The notes under the pieces: generated by a model
The model's input: the letters and a program-made list of their open reading frames with translations, nothing else
The model's database searches: none
What the model was told of the DNA's origin: nothing
NCBI GenBank assembly: GCA_013399015.1
Contig: VWZX01009095.1
Span: forward strand, 310,001-374,000
Length of the DNA: 64,000 bases
Source: Galbula dea
Taxonomy: Eukaryota; Chordata; Aves; Piciformes; Galbulidae
Direction: 5' to 3'
Shown here: positions 1-11,990 of the stretch, piece by piece
Layout of the letters: each line of letters starts with the position of its first letter
Numbering within the stretch: position 1 is the stretch's first letter
Translations under genes and position numbers: made by a program

Positions 1-183
1 CTGCTTGAAGGTTGGAAGAAGCACTGGGGGGCTGCAGGAAGGAGGAGTTTGGGTTTTGTACTGGCTGCAAGTGAAGCATCCCTGCCAGAGACAAGAGGTT
101 TGGTGTTTGGAAAGAGTATAGGTGTGGTACTCAGGGACATGCTTTAGTGGCATGGTGGTGGTAGGTTGCTGGTTGGATTTGAT
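1..183. other. Unrecognised non-coding sequence
   Basis: I see no gene or recognisable repeat here. The stretch is G-rich on the plus strand and runs directly into a CR1 3' end. Confidence 0.5.
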
Positions 184-283
184 GATCATAGAATCATTTG
201 GGTTGGAAGGGACCTCCAGAGGTCATCTAGTCCAACCCCCAGTCTCAGGGGGTCTCTTCCACCCTGACTGATTCTGTGAGTCT
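184..283 (-). mobile_element. CR1 LINE 3'-end fragment
   Basis: The sequence opens with atcatagaatcat followed by ggttggaagggacctccag and tcatctagtccaaccccc. This is the reverse complement of the standard avian CR1 3' untranslated end, so the element lies on the minus strand. Only about 75-100 bases are left, with no coding part, as expected for a heavily 5'-truncated insertion. The right edge is uncertain because the sequence after the CCCCC run is diverged. Confidence 0.85.
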
Positions 284-1321
284 GTGATTTCAGCTTCTAG
301 CTTTATGGGAATGTGCCTGTGTGTTTTTCCTCCCTATGAGTTTTAACTCCTGGGGCTGAGTTCAGCCATGTTTGGCAGAAGAAGAGCACTCTTGACAGTA
401 ACTGGTATTCACAAAGATTGTTGCCTGAGCAGACAACAAAATACTCTAGCATGAGCCAAACATCTCTGGGCATCAACCAGCAGAGTTGGATCACAACCCA
501 TAAGACAGTGGATGAGGTAACTCTTCACCCTTTGCATTCAGCCATCACATTCAGTAGCTGAAAGGATGCTCAGCAGAGTGAGCACCACAGCAGAGGAGAG
601 AGCATGAAGAAGTGGAAGAGAAGGGAAAAGGCAACAGAGAGAGAGCAGGCAGTAGAAATGTCAGAGTTCTGGACAAACTTTGCACAATCAGGGAAACAAT
701 GGGAGCAAGAACTGTATCAGTCTCCAGAGCTTACAGATCTTAGCACTGCTAGAGATTAAGAAAGCAAAAGGAGACAAAGATTGTTTTCAGTATCTCATGA
801 GGTAAAGGAGAGGTGAGAAGTGAATGAGGCATGATTGCCAGGAATAACACCAAAGGCATTGGAACCACTGATAAGCTAATTTCATGTAAACTCTGGCCCA
901 AGACAAACTAAGGCTTAATAGGAGACTGTTTTTCTCTACCTGTGGCCAAGAAACAGAGGGGGAACCAAAGCTCATTTCAGAGCAGAGATCTCTGATATTT
1001 ACATAGGACTTTGGAAGGATTTTTCAACTCCCTAGCTGACAGGCAGGACCATTTGTTCTACTTGTGATTTCAGCATGCTAGAGTTACTCTTGACAAAACC
1101 AGACATAGTCTTCAGAAATGCTTTGGGAAAGTGGGGGCATGAACTATGTGGAGAAAGGATTAAATTCCTGGCAGTTACTTGAGCAGAGAAGCAAGAAGGC
1201 ACACGAGCTCCTGAATGAACTGGGCATGCACAGAGTCATGGTGGTCAGCAAGGTTGGGTCAACTCTTCACCTCACAGTCTCAAACTGCATGGAGGGAAAA
1301 GAATATTAATGATCACAATGT
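284..1321. other. Non-coding, nothing recognised
   Basis: This stretch is unique-looking, CpG-poor sequence. The open frames in it are short, lack any recognisable domain and occur on both strands, as expected by chance. I see no RNA gene, promoter signature or repeat. Confidence 0.5.
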
Positions 1322-1527
1322 GTCATGGGCTGCATCCAAAAAAACATGGCCAGGAAGTGATTCTGCCCCTCTCTTCTGCTTTGGTAAGACCTCACCAAGA
1401 GTATTGTGTCCAGCTCTGGAGTCCTCAGAGTCAGAGCAGGTTGGGGCAGGTCCAGAGAAGGCCACAGAAACGATCTGAGGGCTGGAACCCCTCTGCTGTC
1501 AGGACAGGCTGAGGGAGTTGGAGTGAC
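1322..1527 (+). mobile_element. CR1 LINE fragment, reverse-transcriptase C-terminal region
   Basis: The stretch begins with catgggctgcatcc and continues with the CR1 signatures tctgctttggtaagacctca, gtccagctctgga, caggtccagagaaggcca and aggacaggctgagggagtt. These encode the region between the CR1 reverse transcriptase and its C-terminal tail (LxRPHxEYCVQxW-type motif). The frame is shifted several times, so no continuous protein remains. Both the 5' coding part and the 3' untranslated tail are missing. It is an old, non-functional relic. Confidence 0.85.
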
Positions 1528-2533
1528 CTCTGCCACTGGATGTGTCCCAGTGCACTGGGGGGACATGGCTGGGAACCCCCAGGCAGCCTCTGTGCTGCTC
1601 AGAGTGCCTGAGGTAGGCTATGGCTCAGCCAAAATGCTCTCAGTCATGGAAACCAACCCATGTGTTTGAAACAAGATGAAACTTCTGAGTACTGGAGAAG
1701 AGAGAGGGTATTTGTGAGCTTAGAAAACACATCATCTTGCCATGAAATCAATGAAAAATAATCTTTGTTTTCTTGAAAGCAGTCTGTTGATTCCTGTCTG
1801 CTAGTTGACATGCATCTGCCAAGGTTTTGAAGTTACCTTTTGGTTTATTTTTAAAGAGAAAATGGGCTTTTTACAAGGACTATAAGCAGAGGGCTGAAGT
1901 TATCTTTCAAAAATTGAATTATCTTGGGATTGTTTATAAACCTCCTCCAAACCATCACAGCATGGAAATAAGGCTAGGAATGAGCTCAGTGGATTTGAGC
2001 TCACTAAGCTCAGCACACCCAAGACTGCAGTGCTCTGCAGAGTGGCTTTCTCTTCACTTTTCTCCCTTGGCAATGCTCCTTAAAAATGACTCCAGTATTT
2101 CCCAGATAGGAATGGCCTTAAAAAAGGAAAAAAATGTAAAAAAAAAGGAAACAAAGACAAAACAACTCCCACCCCTACACAAAACAAACCCAAAACCATG
2201 CCCAAACCAAACACAGAAACAAAACCTCTCAGAAAAATCAGAGTTTCTTCACTTCATTTCAGTGTCATATCAAAGAGCTAAGGCTGGTGAGCAATAGCTA
2301 CTCCCACAACAGCTCCTGGTAAAGTTGGGTGGCATTGCTGACTTCTTGCTGTTTCTATGGGGTTTACAGTCTGCTGTTGGCAGAGGGTTTGGGTTTGGGT
2401 GTTGGGAAATGTCAATGCAGTTGGCCACACAGGAGAAGGCTTTTTATATTCATTGTCCCCTATGGTAATGGCAACTGTGGGTAAAGGTGTCTGAGGATGG
2501 AAACTTATCCACTGCAGAGACTCTGTGTTCATA
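1528..2533. other. Non-coding, contains A/C-rich stretch
   Basis: No gene is recognised. A 156-residue open frame at 1827-2297 (+) ends in lysine-, proline- and asparagine-rich low-complexity sequence encoded by the A/C-rich stretch, and I treat it as chance. Near 2386-2405 there is a short G/T run of the TTTGGG type, too short and too irregular to call telomeric. Confidence 0.5.
2119..2225. repeat. A-rich and AC-rich low-complexity sequence
   Basis: A-runs mixed with G (2119-2160) pass into an A/C-rich stretch of aaacc/aaaccc-like words up to about 2225. It has no repeat unit of fixed length. It could be the degenerate tail of a retrocopy, but no recognisable element precedes it. Confidence 0.6.
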
Positions 2534-2572
2534 CAACCATAGAATAAGAGAGTTGTTTAGGTTGGAAAAGAC
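2534..2572 (-). mobile_element. CR1 LINE 3'-terminal scrap
   Basis: The sequence accatagaataagagagtt followed by ttaggttggaaaagac fits the reverse complement of the last ~40 bases of a CR1 3' end. The match stops abruptly where a 40-bp sequence begins that is repeated near 31.6 kb. It is too short to assign to a subfamily. Confidence 0.6.
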
Positions 2573-2610
2573 ACAGAAAATGAGATGATTTTTAACATTG
2601 CTGGGATGGA
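2571..2610 (+). repeat. 40-bp dispersed sequence, copy 1
   Basis: These 40 bases match 31606-31645 at 39 of 40 positions in the same orientation; the only difference is G/A at the 14th base. Similarity stops sharply on both sides. The sequence contains aacattgctgggatgga. It directly follows a CR1 scrap here but not at the other copy, so it is not simply CR1 tail. I do not recognise it. Confidence 0.75.
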
Positions 2611-4508
2611 AGTTTGCTTTTCCTCTTCATACTTCCCTTTGGTGAGTTGGGCTTGTCCTGCCAGCAACAGCTACCAGTGTGGGAAGTGTACTGCTGGAGA
2701 AAAGATGCAGATTTTACCCCTGAAGGAGGAAGATCAATTCAGTTTATACTGCATGAGGCCTGAGGGAGCTATTGACCAAGCCAAGGTGGTGTTATTAGTG
2801 CAGCTGTAATTCTTACCATGGATGAGACCTCTCTGCTGATTTTATTTGATGTCCTCATGCTCAGTGCCATGTGAGTGGAACTGCTGTGGCTGTGCTGGGC
2901 TGTGTGCTACCAGCTCTATGTCCAAGCTTCCAGCACATCTCAGTCTCTCAGAGCCTTATGTGGATTCCAGCTGCTTCCTCAACTGGTGAGACAATCTGTA
3001 TTTAAAACCTTATAGTTTCAGTGTAAGAAAGCTAGGAAAAATATAGAAAAACATCTCCAAATAAGATGTGGCAATTTGAGTCCTCAAAAAGCCAAAGTCA
3101 AACAACCTGAGCAACCAGCAAGCCATGTCTGGGCAGATAATTCCTGTTTTGCCATATACAAAACACAATGCTAATAGTGGAGCAATAGCTGCACAGAGGA
3201 AATATCATGGTAGACATAAAGCAAACTTTCATCTCAGAATTCCACACACCACTTCAGAAGTCACACTGAATGCAACAGCTCACACAGACAGAGCACTATT
3301 TGTCCTTCTGATTTACACCACAAGCTCTTTCTTCATCATTGGGATGTATAATCTTGTTTGGGGGTGGAATTCCAAACTTCATTCTTCCTTGCTCTTGCAG
3401 GGCCAGCACTTTGGTTAATATTAAACTCAATATGGAACATGATACCTACAGCTAAATCCCTGAATAGAAACCCCAGACACCTCTATGCTAACTGGGGATA
3501 TTTTTATCTTCTGTAATACTTTTCTTTCTCTCTTCTCACATTACAAACCCTCTGAAGAATGTTACACATCCCAAACTGCTCAGGTTTCCCTTTTCAATTA
3601 TTGGGTGTTCATGGCTTTCAGCTTGTATTCATTATTTGATTCTGATGTCATGGTTCTTCTGCAAGAAAGTTCTTGAGTTTTCAGGCAGTGGTGAGAGGAA
3701 TCCAATGAGAATCATGGTCAGGATGTTTTATTTCTTAGTGTACTTTTTAACTGCAGGATATTTCTGTGCCTTTGCCTGAATATATTGAGTGTGGGCACAC
3801 CCTGGAGTTGAGTCTCTACCAGTTCCATCATCTTTTCAGAAGAAAGCAGCATTTGTTTGCCTGTTGGACCAGACTAAGCTGAGCATGACCATAACTAAAA
3901 AGAAAGATGTTTCAAAGGGTGGTTCCCACTAGAAGAAAAAAAAATAAACAGTGGAGAAGACAGAATCCCTCCTGTCTATTAATAGCCACAGCTATCCAGA
4001 ACAATAAACAAATTCCTTCTCAACTGCACTACAGAGGGATGAAAGCTGCTGCAGGTTTTCAGACTGCAGAGATCATTCTCTCCTGCATAATGTCACATAG
4101 TAACTGTGAGAGGATTGTTTGTCCATGGGAGCATCATCTAGAGAGTCCAATTTAGAGGCCAATCACAAGCAAATAGTTCTGCATTCCAGATAGCAGCACT
4201 CTTTGGAAGAAAACTAGAAGGAATGTTGACTAACAGAACTCTTTACTTTTGCACAGTTCTGCAACCACAGTAGACTGTGGCTTCAGAAATAGAGACAGAT
4301 CTCTGTTGTGGTTCTTTAAACATGCCAGAGTATCACAGGGAAGTTCTCTTTATTTCTCCTACTCAAGAGAAAGAAGCTGAATGCAGTGAGCAGTAATAAT
4401 CATTCTCAACAAAGTACTCCACACCCTTCTTCTCCCAGCACCTTTGTCTTTACTCCTTGTTGAAGCAAACTCCTTCTGCTTCACTATGCCACCCAGGTCT
4501 GCTTTTGA
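2611..4508. other. Non-coding, nothing recognised
   Basis: I see only short chance frames, no known repeat and no RNA gene. Low CpG content and frequent stops in all frames fit intronic or intergenic DNA. Confidence 0.5.
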
Positions 4509-4600
4509 ATCACAGAATCATTAAGGCTGGAAGAGACCTCTAAGATCATCCAGTCCAAACATCAACCTATCACCACCATGCCACTAACCCATGTTACTAG
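4509..4600 (-). mobile_element. CR1 LINE 3'-end fragment
   Basis: The start, tcacagaatcattaaggctg, is followed by gaagagacctctaagatcat and ccagtccaaacatcaacc. This is a minus-strand CR1 3' end. The downstream words caccaccatgccactaa are shared with the copies at 25171 and 34213, which points to one CR1 subfamily. It is 5'-truncated after about 90 bases, with no coding sequence. Confidence 0.88.
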
Positions 4601-7341
4601 GTGACCAGCAAAGCAGAGAAATGTTATGAGTGGTGTTTACAGATTTGGAGCTATGATCCCAAGCATGGGGAAGCCCTGACTGGGTGTTAGCTCTCTAGGG
4701 CACCCAGAATGCTTGGTCACCTCTACTGCATGTTATTTGATCAGCTAGTTCTCCATGCCTGCTTCTCTGCTCCTTCAAACAGGTTCAGCTGGTGATGATG
4801 AAGCATTTCAGTGGTGTAACAGCTGCAACAAATAAAGAAACATTGCCCACAAAGTAAGTTTGGAATGAGGAAAGTGAGGTCAGGATGGGGGAGGTGACCA
4901 CTGAATGGCTTCAGGGAAAAAGAAGAAGCCTAGGACTTCACTAGACCTGTAAGTAGAAAATTAACACAAGTGGAATGGTTGCAGAGTAGGAAAAAGGAGG
5001 AAATTTAAACCTTTGGCTTGGTGTTCTAAGGGTGAAAAGGCTTTTGTCCCTGTCTGTTGACAGCACTCATTAGCTGTCACTTAATTAGTGAGGTCTTAGG
5101 ACTGTTCTGACTCTCCAGGACACTAAAAGACACTCAGCCACCTCAAACCTGGATATCTGTGGGTCTAGGTCACCTAATGTCTGGTGACATTCCAGGCTAA
5201 GGGGAGAATTTCCTTTAGCAGAACCCCAGAGTCTGAGACATCTTAGTGTAACAAGAAGATGAGTTAAACAAAACCTCAGTGCCAGTGGAGGAGTGATGTA
5301 TGCTCCAACTGCTGTTACTAAGGAGGATGCTGACACTGGCACCTTGCAGGTTCTCTGCAACCTGAGATAAACTCTTAGACAGCTTTGGGGAAAACACAGG
5401 CAGCTGAATCCCATCCATAGATGCTAATTTCAGATTAATTTTGCTACTCCACTGATGTTAGAGATGATAACCTAGTGACCCCAGACTGACAGCTCATCTG
5501 TCATCTCCTATTTTCAAAAGCCAGAGACAAGAAAATCCACAAATAATCTTCATGTGAAAGGCACTGAGGTACAAAAGGTAATATTCCTGTTAGCATGATA
5601 TTAAAATACATCCTGTTCACAGGGATTTCAATCTTCAAAACATTATGCTGGGCTCTTCTACAACTAAACTGACATCTGAGAGAGGTTCACTCACTGACAC
5701 CTAGCTCCACATACACTCAGGAGGAAATAATCTGTGACAGTGACTACAGTGAATGAAAAGAAATGGTGGTGGGAGGGGAAGAAAACAAAACCCAAAACAC
5801 AAGCTCTGCAAAGCATACATCTAAGTGGCATAGAGAGTATTTACTAGTGTCATGTCCCAGATGGAAAAGGCTTTCCCAAATCTCTTGGCTAATCTGATTA
5901 TATCAATGCCATCACTTATGTGAAAAGGGCAAATGAAATGACTGCACCCTGCAAATCATCAAAGGGCTCTCCCAGAGGATATGCTTGTGACATTTGGCTT
6001 TTCATGGTATTATGCTTTGGAATTTAAGATGCTGCTGTTGCTGGTGGTATAAAACCTTCCCTGTATGTGTGGAGCTAGAAAGACCAGCACATGGCTGGCA
6101 CTGAGGTGGAAATTCTTCTGGTCAGTGGTGTTGTAGCTCCCAGGGTTCAGCTTCACTTCTTCATCCAGTGGTTGGACTAAACAGCAGAGGTGGAAGATGG
6201 TTGCTTGACTAGAATGTTTCTGAGAGAGATAGTGGCTGCTCTGCTCCTATAGGTGATCCCTGGATGGGTATAGAGCAGGAGATGGGAGATGCAAGAGCTG
6301 GTCACAAGTGCAGGCTGGAGGATTCCAGCAAGGGGTAAAGCTCCTACTTCAGACACAAGAGTGAGTGCAGTGTTTGCAGTCTGAGAGAGCCCAGAGAGTG
6401 CTGAGTGAGACAGTAAGTGTGAAAGAAGAGGTCCTCAAGATGAGGAAACAGTAGAAAAGAGTGAGGAGGATTTGTTTTTAAACCTTGTATTGCCATCTGT
6501 CTTAGCTAGCAGTGTAGAGGTATTTTCTATTCCAAATCCTATTTGGTTTTCTTTCTTTCTGTTTTTTTTCTAGTTCAGTATTTTACATTTCAGTAAAACC
6601 CAGGTTTGGAGATGAAGTGACTTTTGATAAGCAACTGTGTGATATATCCACCTGAGGACAGTGACTCTCACAGAATCCTGTGCAAGCATCCTTTATATGT
6701 TGATTAAATATGTCCCCAGAGTTTGGCACTTCTCCCTGCTGACACTGTTATGGTTTTCATCTCTGCTCATGGCTCAGTGCTCAGCATTGTTGCTCAGATA
6801 AACTCCTGTCAGTACCTCCCACCTTCTGATGTCAGCTTTGCTTTGCTTTGCCTTGCCAGAAGCTGGGCTGCTGAGTCTCCCCCAGGTTTTCCTCTGCCTT
6901 CCTCCCATCTCCAGGTCTCAGTGTGACTGTTCTAACTTCAGTAGTCCATGTCTTCCATTCCAGATACAGAACCAACTCAGCAGAGCTTTTGTGTCCTTAT
7001 CTTGGCATCAGATCCTGGATGGCAGCCCCATCTCACTATCTTACTGCTGCAGATTTTTATCCTGCTATTTGATTTGATGTGCACTCTGGTGTGTGGACAT
7101 CACAAACAGCTTTTGCCTGGAATTTGGATAGTCATCTGTGTTTCACAGGAAACTTTGTGTAATGTCACTGTTTGAAAGGAAAAAAAATTACCTAGGAGGA
7201 ATTTGATACCTCTTTTCTTCCTTGTTCTCTCTGAAGAACAAGCAGCAGGTGATCTGGTATTGCTGATGCAGTTTGTCCATATTTCCTTCCTGAAAGAGAA
7301 GCTGATGTGTGGATTCATTATTGTGCACACACACATATACA
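4601..7341. other. Non-coding, nothing recognised
   Basis: I see no repeat, exon or RNA gene in this 2.7-kb stretch. Two overlapping minus-strand frames near 5085-5418 and plus-strand frames near 6723-7175 carry no recognisable motif and are taken as chance. A short T/C-rich run lies around 6550-6570. Confidence 0.5.
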
Positions 7342-7530
7342 GAATCATGGAATCATCCTGGTTGGCAAAACCCTCAGAGATCATCCAGTCCAACCACGCA
7401 CCCAACACTCTAACCCATGTGGTTAGAGTGTGATGCACCACATCTCCATGTATGAACTCTTCCAGGGATGGTGATTCCAGCCCCTCCCTGGGCAGTGCTG
7501 TTAGTCTGAAGCTGACAGGTACTTTCACCT
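7342..7530 (-). mobile_element. CR1 LINE 3'-end fragment with internal palindrome
   Basis: The stretch begins acagaatcatggaatcat, then gatcatccagtccaacca, and later has cttccagggatggtgattcc and ccctgggcagtgctgtt. All are reverse-complement CR1 3'-region words, covering the tail and the last codons of the open frame. A perfect 11-bp inverted repeat with a 5-base loop lies inside it at 7405-7431, replacing the usual CR1 sequence there. The element is 5'-truncated and non-functional. Confidence 0.85.
7405..7431. repeat. Perfect 11-bp inverted repeat (hairpin)
   Basis: The arms 7405-7415 (acactctaacc) and 7421-7431 (ggttagagtgt) are exact reverse complements around the loop catgt. It lies inside the CR1 fragment, where related copies read aacactaaaccatgtcc-like sequence without the second arm. 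It probably arose by a local inverted duplication during replication. Confidence 0.85.
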
Positions 7531-8223
7531 TCAAATTCTACTTTTCAGTTTGAACTATTATCACCTTAAATATTGTTTTTCCCCTTCAGGACCGTGTTCG
7601 CATTTGGGAAGAGTTCATAGTTCACCTGATTACTTCCTTCCCCTTCATAAGGTCTTCTCCTGCACAGAAGGAGACTTTCTGATGTCTTCTGTGATGTTTC
7701 TTGGGGAGAGTTTCCTGACAAAGGAGCTGTGCCAGGGATCTGCCTGTTCCCTCCACAAGTATGCTGGAGCACGAGCACGCACGTTGTCTGCATGAATGGG
7801 AGAGGAGACTGCATTCCCCATCTGGTGCAGGCACTTAGAAATATTACAGGAGGCTCATTTTCCTAGGAATCCTGCCTAAAGCACAGCCTATGGCTCAGAA
7901 ATGAAAAGAAGGGGGGGAAAAAACTAGCCTAGTAAAATTCCTCTAGGTCTCTTATTTCCTATGATCTTCCTTTAAGCTTTTACCACATGTTCCTTGTGAA
8001 AATCAAGGTTAAGTTTCTTCACTATGACTTGTGGTTTGTTTGGATGTCTGGATGATGCTTCACAACACTGCTGAAATAAAGCTGGCTGAATGATTAGTCT
8101 GGGTGGCAGAGACAAGAAATTGTGAGATTAGGAAGAAATTCATCTTTTTCCCTCCAAATTTTCAGTGAAAGCAGACTATATTCATTTCTTAATATAGATT
8201 TGAATGAAATACATAGTTTTCTT
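7531..8223. other. Non-coding, nothing recognised
   Basis: Short frames overlap on both strands between 7550 and 7834, none with a recognisable domain. I see no repeat or RNA gene. Confidence 0.5.
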
Positions 8224-8362
8224 TAGGAAGTTTTTAAGGCCAGGCTGGATGGGGCTGTGGGCAACCTGATCTAGTGGGAGGTGTCCCTGCCAGGCAGGGG
8301 GGGTTGGAACTAGATGATCTTTAAGGTTCCTTCCAACTGTGACAGTTCTATGATTCTATGAT
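8224..8362 (+). mobile_element. CR1 LINE 3' end, well preserved
   Basis: The stretch starts at gaagtttttaaggccaggct and includes gggctgtgggcaacctgatc, tagtgggaggtgtccctgcc and ttggaactagatgatcttta. It ends in ttctatgattctatgat, the tandem 8-bp CR1 terminus. It covers the last codons of the reverse-transcriptase frame (residues like FKARLDGAVGNL) and the whole 3' untranslated tail. The match is close to the same part of the copy at 23745-24354, suggesting the same subfamily. It is 5'-truncated. Confidence 0.93.
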
Positions 8363-10292
8363 TTCATTTTATAATTATGGTTGCTATTACAATTCCTATT
8401 CTTATCATCACCTTTTTACCTTCATCATCTTTCTTTTTGCCTCCATCATCATCCAGGTTTTATCTCTCATTTTAATACCTGGGGGATAAGAATGCAGCAG
8501 CTGGTTGCCTGAGCCCAGTTTCACCCCTGCAGGAGCACACTAGCATGTTCTCTGAAGCATTGTTCATCAGCTACTTCTCTTTAACTTCCTAAGAGTAAAT
8601 GGTTATAAAGTGCTTTCAGAAATTCCTAGCAGCATGATGGATGAAATAGTTTTACACTGAAATAAACCAGAATGGATAAATTCAATTCCTTTCTTTCATG
8701 GCTCTTCAAGACAGAATATGTGATCATCATCATAATAATAACAACATCCTGAAAGTTCATTCAATTTTCTGTTTTCTCAAGGACAGTTAATTAGATCTGA
8801 CATCCAAAAAGCACCAATTTGCACTGATTTCTTTGCCTTACAGACCCAAAATACAAACCAAACCTGAGAATCCTATTGTAGTGTACAGCAGAATGATGCC
8901 TGTTCTGAAAGTCACTGCACTGAGGTAAAATGAGACTGAAAAATGGTCTTCCTAAGACAACAGGGAACTCACCTCTTTAGGATGTTCATCCCAGGAAGAA
9001 ACATATGGAGAAATTGGTATAGATTAAGTTATTACTCCTGTGAAATATATCTTTATGTTCATACTAGAACAACATTCTGCTTTTCTACACTGATGCTTCC
9101 AGCACTGATCATGTGGCTTCCACCACAGCACACATTTATAAGGAAGGAAAAAAGTGAAGAGAAATTAAAGGATGAAAGAGGAAAATGTTGACAGATATTA
9201 TTTTAACTGTTAGTTCAAACCAGTTTGACACAAACTGTGAGATACTGAGTAGGCCAGCAGTGGGAGTTTAATGGTTGGTGTGTTCTTGCTTAGGGAGGAA
9301 GAGTCCTAAGAATCCATAGCAACCCCTGAGCAAGTCTTCCTGGATTTACACCAGGGTGAAGGGTTTGGTAATGAACTGCTAATCCAGCTCTGCTCACTAC
9401 CTGCCCTAGGGTTCAAATGGGGCTCTGTCTAAAAGTCAGCTTCAGCTAAGTGTTAGGACCAAAAGCATCTCAGAAAATGAGGAAGCAGTAGGCTGAATCT
9501 TACTGCCTGTGATTGGTATTTATGGCTCTTCTCATGTTTAATCACTGCACACTAAACCCTTTCCTGCAAATGTGGCTGCAAATAGTGTTCAAGAGGAGGA
9601 AAAAGGATGAAATAAAGACAGGGAATTTAGGCTGATAAAGCATCCTAATAATGAGATTTATTAGACAGCAGAAGACTCTCCTAAGGGCAGAGAGGGAAAC
9701 TTCAGTGTCTGGGACTTGCCCAATTAAACTTGAAAAACATCAGAAAATCTTCTTGGAATGGGAAATGGAGGTAATTAATATTTTTTTATGACTAGCTTCT
9801 GTTAGACTGAAAGCTCTTTCCCAGGCAAGAAATTGGGTTTGTTTCCTATCACTTCTGCAGTGAGTAGTTTCATTGCCTTAAAGGATCAAGGCAAATAAAG
9901 TTACAACCTCTAAATTAACTCTGAAACTGGAAATGGAAAGTTTAATCTCAGTTAACTTCAGATGCCATCATGCTTGCTTAATGAATTTATGTCCTCTAAG
10001 GAGTCATTTAAGGCTAGTAAAACATGTTACCATGTTGTAAGATGAGAACAGTTGTAAGAACACTTCTACTGCAAAATATTCCCCAGCATAGGTCATGAGC
10101 AGTCAGGAAGAGCAGTTTCCTTGGAGCCACTCCCAATCTTACACTTACCAGGCAGAACTAGGGACATTTCAAAGAGGTGGACACCTGCCAGTGTCATCCC
10201 AATATTTTAGGAGAACAAAAGGAATGGCTTGTCCCAGGATAAAAGGTAGCCATTAAATTGGGATCCATCAGAGTACTGAATCCTAGACTCTT
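8363..10292. other. Non-coding, nothing recognised
   Basis: A/T-rich sequence follows the CR1 terminus, with CATCATC- and ATAATA-type runs near 8402-8460 and 8722-8750 that are too irregular to call microsatellites. No gene or known repeat is seen. Confidence 0.5.
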
Positions 10293-10350
10293 ATGAATCA
10301 TAGAATGGCCCAGGTTGGAAGGGACCTGAAAGATCCCATGGGATCTGGAG
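10293..10350 (-). mobile_element. CR1 LINE 3'-terminal fragment
   Basis: The sequence tgaatcatagaatggcccag is followed by gttggaagggacctgaaaga, the reverse complement of the CR1 terminus. Similarity fades after agatccc at about 10340. Only the 3' end remains. Confidence 0.85.
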
Positions 10351-11164
10351 ACAAACATCAGATAAAATAAGGAGAGACCTTTAATTAATGTTGATAATCT
10401 GCATGAAGACCACTGGTTTTTCTTCCTACCTAAGCTTTGACAGATTTACTCTCTGCTAAGAGAGGCCATCAGAGGATTAATTTGTACTTGTTTAACATTT
10501 ATATACTTGGGGAAAACTACAGACCCAGGAAATTGGAAAAGATGTTTCAAAGCTTAGAATAATCTCTTCCCCTAGCAACTGCTTGGGAAAATGAGACCTT
10601 TGACTTTGAGTCAGAAATGGTTTGTGCTCCTAATGGTGATTACATTAGTGTTTGAAGGTTCCCCACTATGTAAAGTGTAACTCCAAAGCATCTGAAGTAT
10701 CAGAACAAGCACAGAAAAGCACAAGAAGTTCAACTCACAAATGAGATTTGCCATGTCAGGGGCACCATGTGTGACTACATCTAGATGAAAGGGAAGGCAG
10801 AACTGTATTTTGATAGTATGGAGAGATGTCACCTGCAAAGAGCCTAGGTAGCATGCACTCAACTACAGCCTGAATTCAGCCCAGAAGGACTTTGACCCCC
10901 CTCACACCTCCTCTTCACCTTTTGAACAAGACATCTTGACACATGTGTGTCTGATCCATGATGTTGTTTCATAAAGGCCTAGTAGTGCCTTCTCTCTCTC
11001 ATCTAGAGCAGAAAATTCTGTGTTCTCACTGAGATAATTTTCTGTACAATTCTTCTTCTCAACCCCATCTTCTTTTCCTGTCTTGTGAGCATCAGCAGTT
11101 AGTAAAACTGTTAGATCTAATGTAATCTGATTTTTCATCTAGTCATTATGTCTAACAAGGTAAC
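10351..11164. other. Non-coding, nothing recognised
   Basis: Two minus-strand frames of about 80 residues (10611-10862 and 10902-11138) have no recognisable motif and no splice-site support. I take them as chance. No repeat is seen. Confidence 0.5.
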
Positions 11165-11990
11165 TTGTAGATCAAAAGGGACTTCTGGAGGTTTCCTGGC
11201 CCAATCTCTTATTCAAAGCAGGGACAACTTCAAAATCACAGTAAATTGCTCAGAGCTGTGCCCAGCTGAGTTCTGAATGTCTACAGGGGTGGAGATGCCC
11301 AACATCTCTTCAGGTAACCAGTTACAGTCTTTGACCACCTTTATGGTGAAAATTTCTTTCCTTATACTGAGTAAAAATGTTGTTTGCTTCCACTTGGCTC
11401 TGCTCTCCCTTGTCCTTTTGCTTTGCACCTTCAAGAGCAGCCTGGCTCTGACATGTCTACACCTCCCATCCAGACTGTGGAAGACTGCAGTGAAATCTCC
11501 TCTGAACCCTTTTTTTCCAGGCTGCCCAGGCTAGTTTTTCTCAGTGGCTCCTCATGCATCACCTGTCCCAGTATCCTAGCTTCTCCACTGAACCATCTCC
11601 AGTGCCCTGAGGAGCCCAGAGCTGGACCTGCCACTCAGATGTATCTCAGTAGTGATGACCAGAGGGTCAGAGTTCATCTCCCCCCTCATCTGGCAGGCAT
11701 TGGTCTCCCCCTTGCAGCCTGAGTTCCAGTTTGCTTCCAGCACTGAAAGGGCACATTGTTGGCTCATGGTCACCAGGACTCCCAGGTTCTTTTCCACCAA
11801 GCTGCTTTCCAGCTGCTTGGCCCCAAGCCTGTTCTGGTTCTTATGGTTATTCCTCCCCAGGGGCAGGATTTTGCATTTCCCTTCCTTCAGCTTCCTGAGG
11901 TTGCTGTCAGCCCGTGTCTCCAGCTTGATGAGATCCCTCTGAGCTGCAGCTCTGCCCTGCAGTGAACTGACAGCTCCACTCCTCTGGATT
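11165..11990 (-). mobile_element. Long CR1 LINE relic, C-terminal reverse-transcriptase region and 3' tail
   Basis: Read on the minus strand, this runs from coding sequence near 11990 to a 3' region near 11165. Coding marks include the residues LGVLV and MSQQCAL at about 11730-11785, upstream words for the palm-to-tail part of CR1 ORF2, and the RTRGN/RxxxFxF region near 11350-11430. Several frameshifts, in-frame stops and an internal loss around 11640-11740 break the frame. The opening ttgtagatcaaaagggactt at 11166 differs from the usual gaatcatagaat terminus, pointing to an older or different CR1 subfamily from the shorter copies around it. At about 825 bases it is the longest CR1 remnant in the window. 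Confidence 0.87.

Noticed and set aside
1827..2297. 156-residue open frame
   Set aside because: The second half is read through the A/C-rich low-complexity stretch, and the first half has no recognisable motif.
2386..2405. gggtttgggtttgggt run as interstitial telomeric sequence
   Set aside because: The vertebrate telomere unit is TTAGGG; this run lacks the A and is only three units long.
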